Assembly (NCBI GenBank): GCA_948474755.1 | Contig: CAOLHI010001303.1 | Location: 496,001 to 560,000, forward strand | Source of the DNA: Ctenosaura bakeri | Taxonomy: Eukaryota > Chordata > Lepidosauria > Squamata > Iguanidae | DNA length: 64,000 bases | Direction of reading: 5' to 3' | In this document: positions 1 through 11,243 of the stretch, piece by piece | How the letters are laid out: each line of letters begins with the position of its first letter | Position numbering within the stretch: position 1 is the first letter of the stretch | Notes under the pieces: model-generated | Told to the model about the DNA's origin: nothing | Databases searched by the model: none | What the model saw: only the letters and a program-made list of their open reading frames with translations | Translations under genes and position numbers: made by a program

Positions 1-676
1 GCCTGGCCACCCCACCCCACCCCCAATTTACTAGCTGTTAGCCACATGGAGAGAAAGAGGTTGGGCCTGCTGGCAATCAGGGTGCAGGTGGTCCACCCTT
101 CTCCGACCAGCAAGCAAGACTGCAATGCAGAGGGGAATGGAAACATCATCCATTCATTCTCCGACCCTCAACAGAATGGATCTCCCTCTCTTGTTGCAGC
201 TAATGCCTACTCAAGTAGGTCTGAGGTGGCAATTAGAGTGCTAGCAATAGATCATAACCATGTAAAAACTGTGAGTTCAGATCAGTTACAGATGAGGAAC
301 TCCGAGTTGCATATCTCTATGTATGTGACTGAATTACAAACTTTGTTGCTTGAAGCTTAAAAGAGGACTATTTCCCTTTGAGACTGAACTCAGACCTTCA
401 GTTTGCCGAGTCTCAGATTAGCTTTAATTGTGGTATTAACATTTATAAAGTTTATGCAGCAAGGAGCTTTTTATTGACACTCAAGATGAAGAAATATACT
501 TTTCGATACTTGGTATCTGCTACTGCAGTGATTTCTATTCAGCTACGTTTCACTTATGTCTATGCACTTTTTGAAAAATTAAGTCATATATTTTCAACAA
601 ATTATGTTACTGTTTCTTATTGTTATGCATCTTCAAGTCAACTCCAATTTATGGAGGTGCTATTGCAGTATTTTCT
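1..676. other. No recognisable gene or repeat
   Basis: Moderately AT-rich sequence. Open frames of 104 and 113 codons occur here but have no recognisable domain, no splice context and no biased composition, so I treat them as chance. Confidence 0.5.
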
Positions 677-822
677 TATTTGCCACTGCTTTTCTTCCTC
701 AAAGGCTGTGAGAGTGTGACTTGCCCAAGGTCATCCAGTGGGTTTCCATGGCTGAACAGAATTCAAACTCTGGTCTCCTGGAGTCCTATTCCAACATTTA
801 AATTACTATACCATGCTGGCTT
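677..822 (-). mobile_element. tRNA-derived SINE, 3'-truncated
   Basis: The reverse complement reads as the tRNA-related head and body shared by the other SINEs in this window: a start near GCCAGCATGGTATAG (box A region), a box-B-like GTTTGAATTC stretch, then the segment ending TTGGGCAAGTCACACTCTC. The BovB-like tail is missing. The head lies at 822 and the copy fades out near 677. It is diverged from the other copies, so it is an old insertion. Confidence 0.75.
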
Positions 823-1193
823 GTGATGCACAACAGAAGGCGTCCTTTATGTGAATTAGTTGTGTCCATACATTTGTTCTGATTTGTACTAATTTTTTCT
901 TGGTGATAAATACTGAAGCCATTTTCTTGACTTTTTAGGGATGCAGGTTGCAATTTTTGAATCATATCTCATTTTCTGTTTGGTTACCTCTGACATGACA
1001 CAAGTCAGGGCTAAAGAAACAAACATGCCCATCCCTACTCTAATGGAAGACTGAACTCTAGTTACTGCAAAGCCATATTGATAAACTAGTTGATTTTTTT
1101 TGGGGGGGGGGCTTGTGTTAAAGTTGGTAAAGATGTAGAAACAGTCATGGTAACCAAACCTTTAAAAAAAGACCATTTTTGCTTGAGTTTAAT
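823..1193. other. No feature; homopolymer T/G run
   Basis: Nothing coding or repetitive recognised apart from a T-run followed by a G-run near 1095-1111. Confidence 0.5.
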
Positions 1194-1427
1194 GTTGTTG
1201 TTGTGTGCCTTCAAGTAGTTTCTGATCTATGGAGAACCTAAGGCAATCTTAGCACGTTTTCCCAGCAAGATTTGTTCAGAAGGGGGTTTGCTATTGCCTT
1301 TGTCTGAGGGTAAGTCAGCATGACTTGCCCAAGGTCACTCATTTTGTTTCCATGGATGAGTGCACCTTGAAAGCCTGGTCTCCCAGAGATGTAGTCCAAC
1401 ACTCAAATCACCATATCATGCTGGCTC
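1194..1427 (-). mobile_element. tRNA-derived SINE, near full length
   Basis: Antisense SINE. It begins on the plus strand with the GTTGTTGTTGTGTGCCTTCAAGT tail motif split over 1194-1216, runs through the CCCAGCAAGATTTGTTCAGA body and the TTGCCCAAGGTCAC segment, and ends in the tRNA-like head CCATATCATGCTGGC near 1424. The GTT-rich tail and the AAGGCACAC motif are the part that resembles the BovB LINE 3' end. It is about 230 bp, the usual size of such SINEs. Confidence 0.85.
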
Positions 1428-2850
1428 TCCAAATTACACAGCACATTTCAAATAGAAATATTCAAAATTCTTATCATAAATTTGTTTTATGGAGTTACTA
1501 AAGCTTACAAATTCTTAAGACAAAGCTCTCATTAGAAATTTTTGATTCATGACCAGAATCAATATTTTACATAAACCAACAGCAAGGCAGACATTATTTG
1601 ATCTGTTTGGTCAAAGTAGCGAATTTTACCCATTAATGAATTGTCTGTGCCACCAAACAATCTGAGATTTAACAAACACAGTTTTTAAAACATCATGCAT
1701 ACAGCTTCAACCCCTTCCTTTTCTCTCCTTTTCTCCTCAACAGTTGCAATGATCAAACAAGCCAGAAAATGATGAGATGATTTGGTGACATTAAACTCTT
1801 AGTGTCAGAAGGGAAATGAGACAAGCTTCTGACATAATAGTACCCACACATTAATGAAAGCAAAATTATAGGGAAGGCTGTTGAGAATATAGAGAAGACA
1901 AAGAAATGACAGTTGAAGCTGCCTTCAGCAAATTCTTAGTATACCATTAGCACCTGTTTAAATACAAGGTTACATTTGACCAGAATAATTATTTTGCTGA
2001 GGGGTTAAATTAAGCTAAGAAGAATCCACACAACATCTAGGTGTTCACTAATACAATAGATGGAGAAGGCCTATTTTAGCAGCATGCATTCATTAGTTTT
2101 CTAGCTATTCAAGATTTTTCTAAACAAAGTGCTACCAAGAAGGATAACACAGTGAGATACAAGTGCACAACAAAACCAAACACTCCAGGGATCAAAAATC
2201 TTTCTTTTGCCATCAAAACAGGCTCCTTAAGTGATTAATCTACTACGTGCTGACTGATCTCTTGTGTACGCTAAATTGCTCCACACTGGGTACTGTAATC
2301 CTCAAAAGCATACTGTTAACAGCTATTTAATAAAAAGCCTTGAGCTGTAGAAAGAAAAAAAACTGTAACATAAAGAAGAATGAAGATGCTTTACTGCACA
2401 AGGCTAAGCAAGGCAACAGCAGAGAGAAGGAAAGCACAGCATGCAATGTATCTTGCCAAAAACATGTGAAAATAATGCCCCTGACAATTCAAATGATGCA
2501 TAAACAAAGTCGTGAATGCTCATTTCCCTGTGTTAGCCCTATTTGAAATATAAAAGCTAACATTTGGGGGGGGACTAATACAAGTAGGCTGCTCATTTAC
2601 AACACCATTTCATAATCATTCTAATATGTTAAAAATAAGAAGGATAGGTAAGCAGTGTAGCTACATTATGATGCTACTTAAAAAAAAATCCAATTTGCAT
2701 TACATCTGAGCTGAACATTTTAAACTTTTTTTTAAAACATTTTAAACTTTGCCCAAAAAGTTACTTTTCTGATGATGTTTAGCAAACAGCATTCAAATGA
2801 CTAGAAACCTTATTTTTATTCTTTTATTTTTTTAAGTGAAGTTCTATACT
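1428..2850. other. No gene seen; AT-rich unique-looking DNA
   Basis: No domain-bearing frame and no recognised repeat. There is a G8 run near 2565 and T/A runs near 2680 and 2725. A 68-codon frame at 2340-2546 has no recognisable features. Confidence 0.5.
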
Positions 2851-3025
2851 GTTGTTGTTGGGTGCCTTCAAATCATTTTCAACTTACGGTGTCCCTAAGG
2901 TGAACCTGCCACAGAGTTTTCTGGGAGCTGAGAGCTGTATATGATACACTCAAGGTTACCCAGTGAGTTTCCCCGGCAGAGCAGGAATGGAACCCTTGTC
3001 TCCATAGTTGTTGTCCAACCACTTC
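2851..3025 (-). mobile_element. tRNA-derived SINE, diverged
   Basis: The plus strand starts with the GTTGTTGTTGGGTGCCTTCAA tail (split here), continues with the AAGGTGAACCTG segment and ends near the tRNA-like head with TTGTCCAACCACTT. The middle of the consensus is deleted or strongly diverged. It lies just upstream of a CR1 3' fragment but the two are separate. Confidence 0.75.
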
Positions 3026-3119
3026 TCTCTTTAATCCCTACTGTAAAAAATTCAAAATTCAAAGGCAATTCCAGAGATCTACAAACCTAATGAAATATCT
3101 ATGCAACCAATATAACACA

Positions 3120-3650
3120 CAGAATCATAGAATCATAGTTGAATGAGACCACAGTGGCCATCCAGTTCAACCCCTTGCTATGCAGGAACAACCATCGAAG
3201 CATTCACAACAGATGGCCATTCAGCCTCTGCTTAAAAACTTCCAAAGAAGCAGACTCCACCACTCTCCAAGGCAGCATATTCCACTGCCAGACAGCTCTG
3301 ACTGTCAGGAAGTTCTTCCTGAGGTTCAGGTGGAATCTCCTTTCTTGCAGTTTAAATCCACTGCTCTTTGTCCTAGTCTCTGGAGCAGCAGAAAACAAGC
3401 CCACTCCCTCCTCAACATGACATCCCTTCAAATATTTAAACATGGCTATCATGTCTCCTCTTAACCTTCTCTTCTGCAGACTAAACATACCCAGCTCTCT
3501 CAGCCGCTCCTCATAGGGAATGGCTGCCAGACCCTTCACCATTTTGGTCACCCTCCTCTGGACACGCTCCAGCTTGTCAGTATCCTTCCTGGGCTGAGGT
3601 ACCCAGAACTGGCCACAGTGTTCCAGATGAGATCTAATCAATGCAGAATG
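3120..3650 (-). mobile_element. CR1 LINE, 5'-truncated 3' fragment
   Basis: Antisense CR1. The 3' terminus shows two copies of the octamer AATCATAG, the CR1 hallmark read in reverse. The minus strand encodes the C-terminal end of CR1 ORF2 after the reverse-transcriptase core. It includes a stretch reading LERVQRRVTKMVKGL and one reading [19 protein letters not shown], and ends in the FKQRL region. The coding part lies in the open frame at 3204-3785 (193 codons), whose first ~45 codons upstream of 3650 are unrelated flanking sequence. The coding stretch is intact but only the terminal part of the protein, so it has no catalytic core. About 530 bp are retained, a typical 5' truncation. Confidence 0.93.
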
Positions 3651-4327
3651 TATGGGATGGAAAAAAATTGCTGCCAGCATTGAGTTTGCACAAATATTAA
3701 CAGGAAAGCTAGCCTGAGTAGTCAAGAGCCCAAGAGAGGAGCATGTAGATGACAACTGCTGTGAACTTTTTTCCTGGTACTTCACAAATAAAATCTACTA
3801 AATCACATTTAACTTGCATTCAGCTTTGGTCCCATGCTTATTCAGCAGTAACAGCACAATTTCTGCAGCCCAAGGCTGTGAACAGGATGATACCAAGAAA
3901 ATCTGTGATGTATCCTTGCCCTTCTTGGCTTATAAAATGTAAGGCAGTGGTGTTGACTGATTGGTTAACCTAGCAGTGGGAAGGTGAATGCCTCTTTGCA
4001 ACAAAATATGGTTCTACTCTGCATAAAAGAGACAGCTGTCAGACTGTTGCTTGGAAATCCCACTCCGCTGACTTCACAAACGACAGACATTCTGGATTCC
4101 AAGAAAAGTGACTTTACTGCTACCAAGGGAGTTTAAATTTTACTGTCCCTGTCTCAGTCTCCACACAGCCAGGAGGGGAGTGGCCTTTGCCTTTACACAA
4201 AGATCCCTCCAAACCAACTGAACTACAACAGAGACAACATCTAATACAAAATCTAGGCTTCGGATTCCAACACTGTCACCATTGTTTGTTTGTTTTCTTT
4301 CTCCTATATTATTTTTAAACATCTTTT
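3651..4327. other. No gene seen
   Basis: Unremarkable AT-rich sequence. The last ~100 bases (4220-4327) may belong to the Penelope-like tail that follows. Confidence 0.45.
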
Positions 4328-4420
4328 TCCTCATGAAGAAGCCAGTGGAACTTCAAAAGCTTGTATGATGTATTTTGTGCAGTTTGGTTGGTGAATAAAT
4401 GTATTGTTCTTTTGTGGATG
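4328..4420 (+). mobile_element. Possible Penelope-like element 3' tail
   Basis: Contains the phrase CATGAAGAAGCCAGTGGAAC, then CAAAAGCTTGTATG and TTTGGTTGGTGAATAAATG. This layout (GATGAAG..., AAAGCTTGT, then TTGGYTGGCCAATAAA) matches the fragment at 14686-14790 on the other strand. I recall it as the 3' end of a common sauropsid family that I link to Penelope-like elements. The family assignment comes from memory and the neighbouring GIY-YIG copy at 53.6 kb, not from coding sequence here. Confidence 0.5.
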
Positions 4421-4435
4421 AATGGAAACAAGGTA

Positions 4436-4585
4436 TGGTTGAAGTGACATCCATTTGCAAAAAGCCCTCCAGATCACTACTTCATCAATGCATTTTGCAG
4501 AGTCTCTTCTAGCTGCTAAAATGGCATCAACCACTGTTCCACATATCCTTTCCACCTCCACATGTGAAGCTGTAACTTCAACAAA
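4436..4585 (-). pseudogene. DIRS-like tyrosine recombinase, N-terminal fragment
   Basis: The minus strand reads VVDAILAARRDS followed by WRAFCKW in one open frame (4331-4561). This spacing, a helix ending in LAARRxS(T) then about 10 residues to a WxxFxxWC-like motif, is the usual start of the SAM-like core-binding domain in DIRS-type and phage-like tyrosine recombinases. Only this N-terminal part is visible; the catalytic R-H-R-Y half is absent. It lies downstream, on the same strand, of the gag-like remnant at 4790-5440, which is the order gag then recombinase expected for DIRS elements with the reverse transcriptase deleted. An isolated chance resemblance is the alternative. Confidence 0.5.
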
Positions 4586-4789
4586 TGGGGAAACAGCCAG
4601 ATTGACCTTGGATTTGGTGTCAACCCATCCATTTATTTATTACCAAAAGTAACACCATAGAGCTACATCTGTAGCCATTGCTATAATGAAATACTGTAAG
4701 GAACCTTAAGCTGGCATCTGCCATAAAGCCAGTAGACTTACCCAACTTATTAACCCCTTTATGAAGTTTTACATTTTCATCTGGAATAT

Positions 4790-5440
4790 TGAGTAATCAT
4801 TCTTTCACTCATCTTATAGAAGCCCTAGCAAAGAAAGAGGTAGCAGCTGAAGCTCAATGCTTTCTGAGATTTGCACAGAAGAAGCTTGCTCTTTTTGTCC
4901 TCGGGCAATTTTGGAGCTTCATTGTCATCTTTAGGAACAACAAATCCAGACACCCATGCCACCAAGAGGGCATCCGTAAGAGAGGTCTTCAACTTGAACA
5001 TGACATCAGAAGGAAGCATGTAAAAACACTTACTCTGAGCCAAATAAGTCTTAGAGGACACTGGAACATTCTTCCAATATGTTCTTCTAATACAGGTTCC
5101 ATAACAATATCAGGAAAGGGTGCAGTGGAACTTCTAGACTTATCTCTACCCACCATTCCTGGCATGCTCTCAGAGGCAGAAGACTGCATTTCAGCCACAT
5201 CAGAAATCTGCAAAACTTTTTTAGCCTTGCACAGAAGGGTTCTAAATTTCTCTCTTGAAAAAAAAGCCTAATTTGCTGGAACCTGGGAAGAGAGGCATTA
5301 TCGTTTGGGCACAGCTCCCCATAGCATAAATGGGAGTCAGGGGCATCATGCAGAATCACGCAACTCACAGGTTGGAAGTTTGTCTCTACTCCTGGATTCA
5401 GTCCTGGGTAGATAAGGAAACAACACTGAAAAATGCTCTC
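4790..5440 (-). pseudogene. DIRS-like gag/ORF1 remnant, frameshifted
   Basis: Three overlapping minus-strand frames (5087-5443, 4989-5213, 4825-5061) together resemble a DIRS-type gag. The first has a Cys/His-poor relic of a knuckle region, the second an acidic serine-rich linker, and the third reads YMLPSDVMFKLKTSLTDALL and later VVPKDDNEAPKLPEDKKSKL. The last pattern (LPxDVxxKLKxPxxD, then a P-rich hinge and DKK) is how I recognise DIRS gag. At least two frameshifts separate the pieces. Known of the family: DIRS elements carry gag, RT/RNase H/methyltransferase and a tyrosine recombinase. The RT is missing here. Assignment is by motif memory and could be wrong. Confidence 0.5.
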
Positions 5441-5697
5441 CATCTCCCAGGTTGAGTACTTCTATCCTCCCGTATCACTCAGAGCTATTGGGGGAGAGGT
5501 GATGATAAATTCACAAAAGGATTCACTCACAGAGGTGGATTCACCACCCACTCTTGTGCCCACTAATGTTGGTTTGAACATAATTTCAGACACAGAAGTT
5601 AGTTTCTTCAGAGTGGCATTATCCAAAAATTAAAGATCCCTATAGGAACATTTAAGTCACTTGTTGGTGACCCCAAGGTAATTATCACTCAGTTATT

Positions 5698-6271
5698 CAA
5701 AATACAGACTATGTACTGTTATTTCAAAATAACAGCATCCAGGCTCAGAGTTGAATCCAGTAGAACACTCAGGCTGCAAGTCTGAGATTTCAGGGGAAGT
5801 GTACAAAGTCCCTATTCCCTGATCTGCCTTTTGACTGACCAGGAGCACCTCTGTCATGTACGCACTAAGCTTAAATTTGTTTGCCCTTGTCCAGTCCATT
5901 ACTGACAACAGACACTGATTCAGCACCAAGACAGCTTCCTTGGAATCAGATGTAAAGGAGAGGCAGAGTTGAGTATCATCAGCATATTGGTGACCCCGAA
6001 TCCCAAAACTCTGGATGACCTCTCCCAGAGGTTTCATGTAGTTATTAAACAGCATGGGGGACAAAACAGAACCCTGAGAGACTCCACAGACCAACTGCCA
6101 GGAATCCTCCAACACCACTTTCTGAGTTTGTCCCTCTAGGAATGACTGGAACCACTGTACAACAGTGCCCCCAAGCCCTATTCCAGAAAGTCACCCCAGA
6201 AGGATACTATGGTTGATGATATCAAAAGCCACTGAGAGGTCCAGCAGAACCACCAGGGATACACTCCCCAA
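5698..6271 (-). pseudogene. L2 LINE reverse transcriptase fragment
   Basis: Antisense L2 ORF2 sequence. The minus strand carries RT motif A as LLDLSVAFDIINH (near 6210-6250, in another frame), motif B as GVSQGSVLSPMLFN, the L2-typical NNYMKPLGEVI, and the catalytic YADDTQL box. The longest open frame is 5693-6118 (141 codons). A frameshift separates motif A from motif B, and the copy ends soon after the thumb-like MDWTRANKFKLS segment, so it is both broken and truncated at both ends. The YMKPLGE phrase after motif B separates L2 from CR1, whose copies in this window read FINDLDEG at that place. Confidence 0.9.
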
Positions 6272-6345
6272 TTGTCTTGGATCCCATTCCAGGAGGAAGG
6301 TGGGGTATACATTCCATAAATAAATACATAAATACATAAAGAAAT
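6272..6345 (+). repeat. LINE-like 3' tail with AAATAAATA microsatellite
   Basis: GAGGAAGGTGGGGTATACAT followed by repeats of AAATAAATAC. The form GGCGGGATATAAATAAATAAA is a common 3' end of L2-related repeats in reptiles; a similar end follows the L2 at 46.1 kb. Confidence 0.5.
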
Positions 6346-6365
6346 AAATGGTAGAAATTCAACAA

Positions 6366-6563
6366 TAATGAGTGTGGTGTTATGGTTCGAGTGTTGGACT
6401 ATGATCCCGGCTACCCAGGCTTCAATCCCCTGCTTGGCCATGGAAATCCATTGGATGACCTTGGGTGCATCAAACTCTCAGCTCCAGAAAACTCTGTGAT
6501 AGGTTTGCCTTAATGTCACCGTAAGCTGGAAATGGCTTGAAGGCACACAACAACTACAAGAAG
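6366..6563 (+). mobile_element. tRNA-derived SINE, near full length
   Basis: Sense copy: head GAGTGTGGTGTTATGGTTCG with box-A-like spacing, box-B-like GGCTTCAATCCCC, the TTGGCCATGGAAATCCATTG segment, then the tail GGCTTGAAGGCACACAACAA. A part of the central body is missing relative to the copies at 28.5 and 44.9 kb. Confidence 0.88.
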
Positions 6564-7348
6564 TTTAAAACCCACCAAGAGGTCAAAAAGAAAAGAGATG
6601 TTGCTACAGGGTGCATGTGCAAGATGAGAGCACTGCCCCTCTATAAGAAATCTGCCCTCTCATAAAAATTTCTTTCAATTCCTAAATTTCTAGCAGTGCA
6701 GTAACTTAACATATTAATTGAGCATTTACAATTTAGGCACCCAAAGAAAAGGGCAAAATTATCACAGGAATGCAAACACAGCAAAATTACAAGAGTTTTA
6801 GATGTGAATGATTTGCTTTATGTAATGCTAGAAATGTGGGGACTCAAGGAACATTTCTTTTCTGCCCTTTCCATTAATGCATTGTAGCTGACAGTATCAG
6901 AACAGAGAAAGATGTTTCAATTTCAAAATTAAGCCAGTTCCATTACATTTTTGCAATGAATTTTACTACCCACTAGCATATATACTCAGTGTTACCTGAG
7001 ATTTTATTTTCCTCTAAAGAACTCACCAAACTGTCTTGTCCAGTACCTTTAATTTTTACCCATGTTCCCCAATGCATTGCCCAGGATTTTATTTTCTCAT
7101 GGGTAACACTTGTTTCAAAATACCTTAGGAATTAATTACGCTACCTTACCTCAGGAATTAGACGTAGTTGAAATATACAGATTTGATATCGTGTGTCTCT
7201 AATTCCCCAAACCAGTACCTGTAACTTTTCCTCATAGTCCCCAATCCAATCTGTATTCAGAGTTATTAACATAAAGAGTTTGGTTTCCTGAGGAAATACA
7301 ATGCCCTCCTTCTTGCTGGTAGGCTTCGTCTCCATAGACACCAGCATG
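6564..7348. other. No gene seen
   Basis: AT-rich sequence with no recognised element. Confidence 0.5.
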
Positions 7349-7412
7349 AGCTCTCTGGCTGAGAATTCTAAAGGCCCCTCCCTAAACTGCAAACCCCAGG
7401 ATTCCATAGAAT
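7349..7412. mobile_element. MITE internal fragment (GGGCCTTTC family)
   Basis: AGCTCTCTGGCTGAGAATTC and the following CAAACCCCAGGATTCCATAG match the inner part of the MITE copies at 8705, 11244 and 48206. Both termini are missing or too diverged to see. Confidence 0.75.
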
Positions 7413-8427
7413 CTTCACAGCCAGTCAATCAAATGAGGTCTTCTTGACTCACATAGCCAATCATATAAGGTCTTTGTCTGCCTGACACAGACAAACTCAC
7501 TCACAACAAACTTTGACTTCTATATAGTAGGATAAAAAAATTTGAATGATGATAATTATTTTATCCTTATTGTGATTAGCAGATATTTTTATAATGAACC
7601 TATGGAGCTTTCCCTGAATAATAAAAGCACCTAACATATAAAGGTATCACTCTGCCTATTCATTGAAAATAAGCAAAAGATCAAAGAAATTAAGTTCCCA
7701 AGCACATCAAAGACAGAGTGAAAGATAAAATTTGTATTTTTATCTGCACTGTTGAGAGAAGCATCACTCTAGTATCACAGCAGGCCATGTTCTCAGTGCT
7801 TGTAGCATCATGACTGTTGCTAATTAGGCTGGTCTTATTTTTCACTTCTGACTCAAAGAATCTCAAAACTCTATAGATGTAGCTAGCGCTTTGGTAACTA
7901 ATCTCCAAGGAGAACTGAAACCCAACAATATTAAGACTTCCCAAAGCAAACAAAAATGTGAACTAGAGATCTGTAGACTTGATCTCTGTAGGAAATTTTG
8001 TTCCATGTGTTAGCCTAGCTTTCAAGCAGCACATAACAGAAGGGATATCTGCATAATCTAAGCTTTTGCTACATAATTCAAAATAGATTAGTATTTTTTC
8101 CATAGGACTCTACCTTTATATTTTTTTTGGTATAAATGTAGGAACAGGCATGGATATAAATTAGCTCAGATTTCTAATTAAAGTTTTTTTACATGGTTGG
8201 TTCAGTAACAATGTAAATACTTTTATATTGGTTTCAGTATATTGAAGCAAAGTATAGACTGCTCAATAGTGTCAATCTATAAAAATAATTATGATTTCTA
8301 CAGCTGCCTACAGATGCATACAACTGGATTTACAAGATCATAAAAATTAAGCATTTATTTCATCTCCATCACATCTCTTATTTTCCAAGTAAATCAAGAT
8401 AGCACAAGTGGTCTCTCCCCAACCTCA
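7413..8427. other. No gene seen
   Basis: AT-rich; no domain-bearing frame or known repeat recognised. Confidence 0.5.
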
Positions 8428-8556
8428 TTTTAATCCTCACAATGCTTCTGTGAGACTGAGAGTAATGACTCACCCAAGAGTGCTCACTGATTTTCAGGGC
8501 TGAATCACATTTGAATCCATGTCTTGCCACTGTTAATCCGGCACACTAACCAGGAG
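8428..8556 (-). mobile_element. MIR-like or tRNA-derived SINE, diverged
   Basis: The pattern TTTTAATCCTCACAATGCTT, GTGAGACTGAGAG, CACCCAAGAGTG, then TTTGAATCCATGTCTTGCC and CACACTAACCA reads as the antisense of an old tRNA-derived SINE with a core region. It differs from the younger SINE family elsewhere in the window in its left part, so I keep it separate. Confidence 0.6.
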
Positions 8557-8704
8557 TTTTGGTCTTTTTCGGTGGCCATGCTCCTGCAAACTCGGAGGAA
8601 ACCATGTTTCTTTATTGAGACTAGTAGTTCTGCATGGAAAACTAATATAATTTCCAGCTTTCTTTAGTTAGAACTGAAGTCCCATAGTTTGTTTTAATTC
8701 TAAA

Positions 8705-8906
8705 CATAATTTCTGCCATACAATGTCATAGTGCTATTATTCTACTTTCAATGTCCTGTGGAATTTTGGGGTTTGTTGTTTACTGAGGCCAAAGAACTCT
8801 CTGGCTGAGAATTCTAAATATCCTTCCCTAAGCTGCAAATCCCAGGATTCCATAGGATGTTGAAAGTGGAACAAAAGCACTATAACAGTGCAGGGCAGAA
8901 AGGCCC
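8705..8906. mobile_element. MITE, GGGCCTTTC family, left end degraded
   Basis: About 200 bp. The right end reads CAGAAAGGCCC; the left end is decayed but still aligns (TTTCTGCCATACAATGTCAT). The interior carries TCCTGTGGAATTTTGGGG and the inverted GGATTCCATAGGATGTTGAA. TAAA flanks both sides and may be the target duplication. The copy has no coding capacity. Confidence 0.82.
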
Positions 8907-11051
8907 TAAACATGTACATAAAGAATGAATCTCTGTTCTTATTAATTTTTACATATAACTATAAAGAAAAAAAACAGAAAAAAGTAAGAAAAAAAAGAGG
9001 GAAGGGCAATACACAGGATATGAACAAAGGCTAGGAATATACATTGATATAAGATGCCCATATTTCCAAAATTACATTTTCTTGAAGTTGATATCTATAA
9101 AATACATGTTTATGTGTAGCTAAAGCAGTTAGATCTTCTGTCTATTGTATGATAAATAGTGAATGCTCATCTTTCCAACTTTGGTGTTTTGGTCTGTTAG
9201 CAACAGTAAAAGCAACATTAATCCTCAGAGGTCTTACTGATTTAAGTGAGCATACGATAAATGTTACTGAGTCAGAGTCTGATAAAAGTAAGCAGATCTT
9301 GTAAAAACTGGACAGCACTCAGCTATCAATACTGATTTGCACTGAGTGGAATTGATCAGCCATACTCCAAACTTTTTATGTTATGTTATGTTAGGATATC
9401 ATAACTACTGTGGACTTCTGGCTTGTTCCCCTGAAAAGATGTAACCAATAATCTGAGCTGGGGTATTCTTAAATTTAATCAGATTCATAAATTAAATGTT
9501 TGTCCCTATTACTATCTTGCACGAACATCTGAACAGAGCAGTCGTTAATTATGTAGCATAATGTTTAGTTGAGACCAATAGGAGACTTTTTTTAACATTA
9601 CTGTTTATCAATATGGTTTTATACAATTGGAGATATTAGATATAATCTAGTTACCACCATACACATGAGTAACTACACCAGGGTAGGCTGTAGGGGGAGG
9701 AGGAAAAAGGCCATCTGCACAGCAACTATGAAGGAAGTAAGGTAATGGAGAATTCAGCTGCTTGGAACTAACAGATTTTATCTGCCTTCCTTTGCTAACA
9801 CTGTACAGCAATGGAAAAGAGCAATCATTAGTGCAGTGTATCAAAAACAAAATTCTAACCACTGTAAGTATGGAAGTATTCATGAAAGATGCACTCGCAT
9901 GAAGGGGAAGTGCTCCTTGCATTAACAGAAGCCCTCAGGAACCAGGAGTGGCTCCTACAGGTGGAAGAAGGATTTTTGCTTTCCCTTTTTTGGTTCAGCA
10001 TCAATGCCCACAGCCTAAATTTCCCCAAACCTCCAAGGCAGCCTTTCATAGGATACAAGACCTCCTGCCCTTATTTCCTCCTGCAGGAGCATCTCTCAAA
10101 TTCATAGAGGTCACAGAAAGTTTGGATTCACACCTATATCCATTATCATAATTATTATTATTTACCACTCCTCCTCCTCCTCCTTCTCTTACATTGGACA
10201 GGTGGAAAAGTCCAAGTTCAAAAGAGTTGCTTATCTCTTTGAATTTCTCAGACAGAAAGAAAGAATTCTGATTAGTCTTTCTTGTCTGAACATTTAAATA
10301 GCATCCAAGGATAAGAGAGCATTTCACTATGACAGGCCTTAATACAGAAAGGAGATCTAGTGTGTTTTCCAAGAGTTTTAAGGAGGAAACAGAACAATAA
10401 AAACGTGTAATCAATGTTGTATTATAATAATGGTATATCATATAGTTCATTATATAGTCACCATTAATGTCCATGGGGGTTGGATTTAGAAAATTGTGGC
10501 CAAGCAAAATGGAATCTTGGGCTGGTAAATGTTTGTTGCAAGACACCATTCAATTTACTGTTACTTTAGGGAACTTGCAGCTGTTCAGCTGGTAACAAAA
10601 TGCAAACGGAGGTGCTATTTTGAGGGGACTTCTGATCCCTCTCAAACTTGTTTCTTGTTCCTACTGTAAATACAACCCATTCAAAATATACCAAGTGACA
10701 GCTTCATATTACTACAGCAGTGCCCTATGGTGGGCACTCCACTACACCGATTTCCCCTTGTAAAGGGTAACCGGTGTTCTTTACAAGCATATCCAGCTGC
10801 AAAGTGAGACAACTTTAAAGTTATATGTGTGTTGTGTGGTATATGTGGCCTTGAGACTTTATGTCCTGCTGCTTATAAGCCATGTTGGCAACTGATCACA
10901 CTGAAAAGCAGCACATAAATTCTCAAAAACAAACAAACAAAAGTATCTTTTAGTATAGAAACAAGTAAAATGGGTCTGACTACACCCAGGTACAATCAAG
11001 ATTGACATTATATTACATTTGCCAAGCATCCTTGGTTAACTTTTTGGGAAC
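8907..11051. other. No gene seen; AT-rich
   Basis: Two kilobases without a recognised element. Frames of up to 167 codons (10046-10549, minus) show no domain. The 10140-10190 part is a small ATT/CTC-rich simple sequence. Confidence 0.5.
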
Positions 11052-11243
11052 ATACTGCTGCTGTTTGTCAAGTGCCATCAACATTGACCAAGGGCAACTT
11101 GATCAATGAGAGACTTCTAAGTCATCCTGTTATCAAGAGCTCTGCTCAGGTCTTGCAGGACGGGGGCTTCCTTGATTGAGTCTATCCATCTGTAATGTGA
11201 TCATCCTCTTTTCCTGCTGTCGTCTATCTTTCCAAGCATTATT
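11052..11243 (-). mobile_element. RTE/BovB LINE, 3' end (part 1)
   Basis: The minus strand carries the end of a BovB-type ORF2: MLGKID, then a K/R-rich stretch and WIDSIKEA, followed by a 3' UTR ending in GATGGCACTTGACAAACAGC, the BovB-like tail. The phrase LEKTxMLGKI(D/E)GxRxRG...WLDGI is the C-terminal signature of BovB. Frames are broken by a stop. It continues past the MITE at 11423. Confidence 0.85.

Noticed and set aside
10046..10549. 167-codon open frame on the minus strand
   Set aside because: No domain, unusual composition with runs of glycine and asparagine from simple sequence, no neighbouring gene signals. Chance frame.
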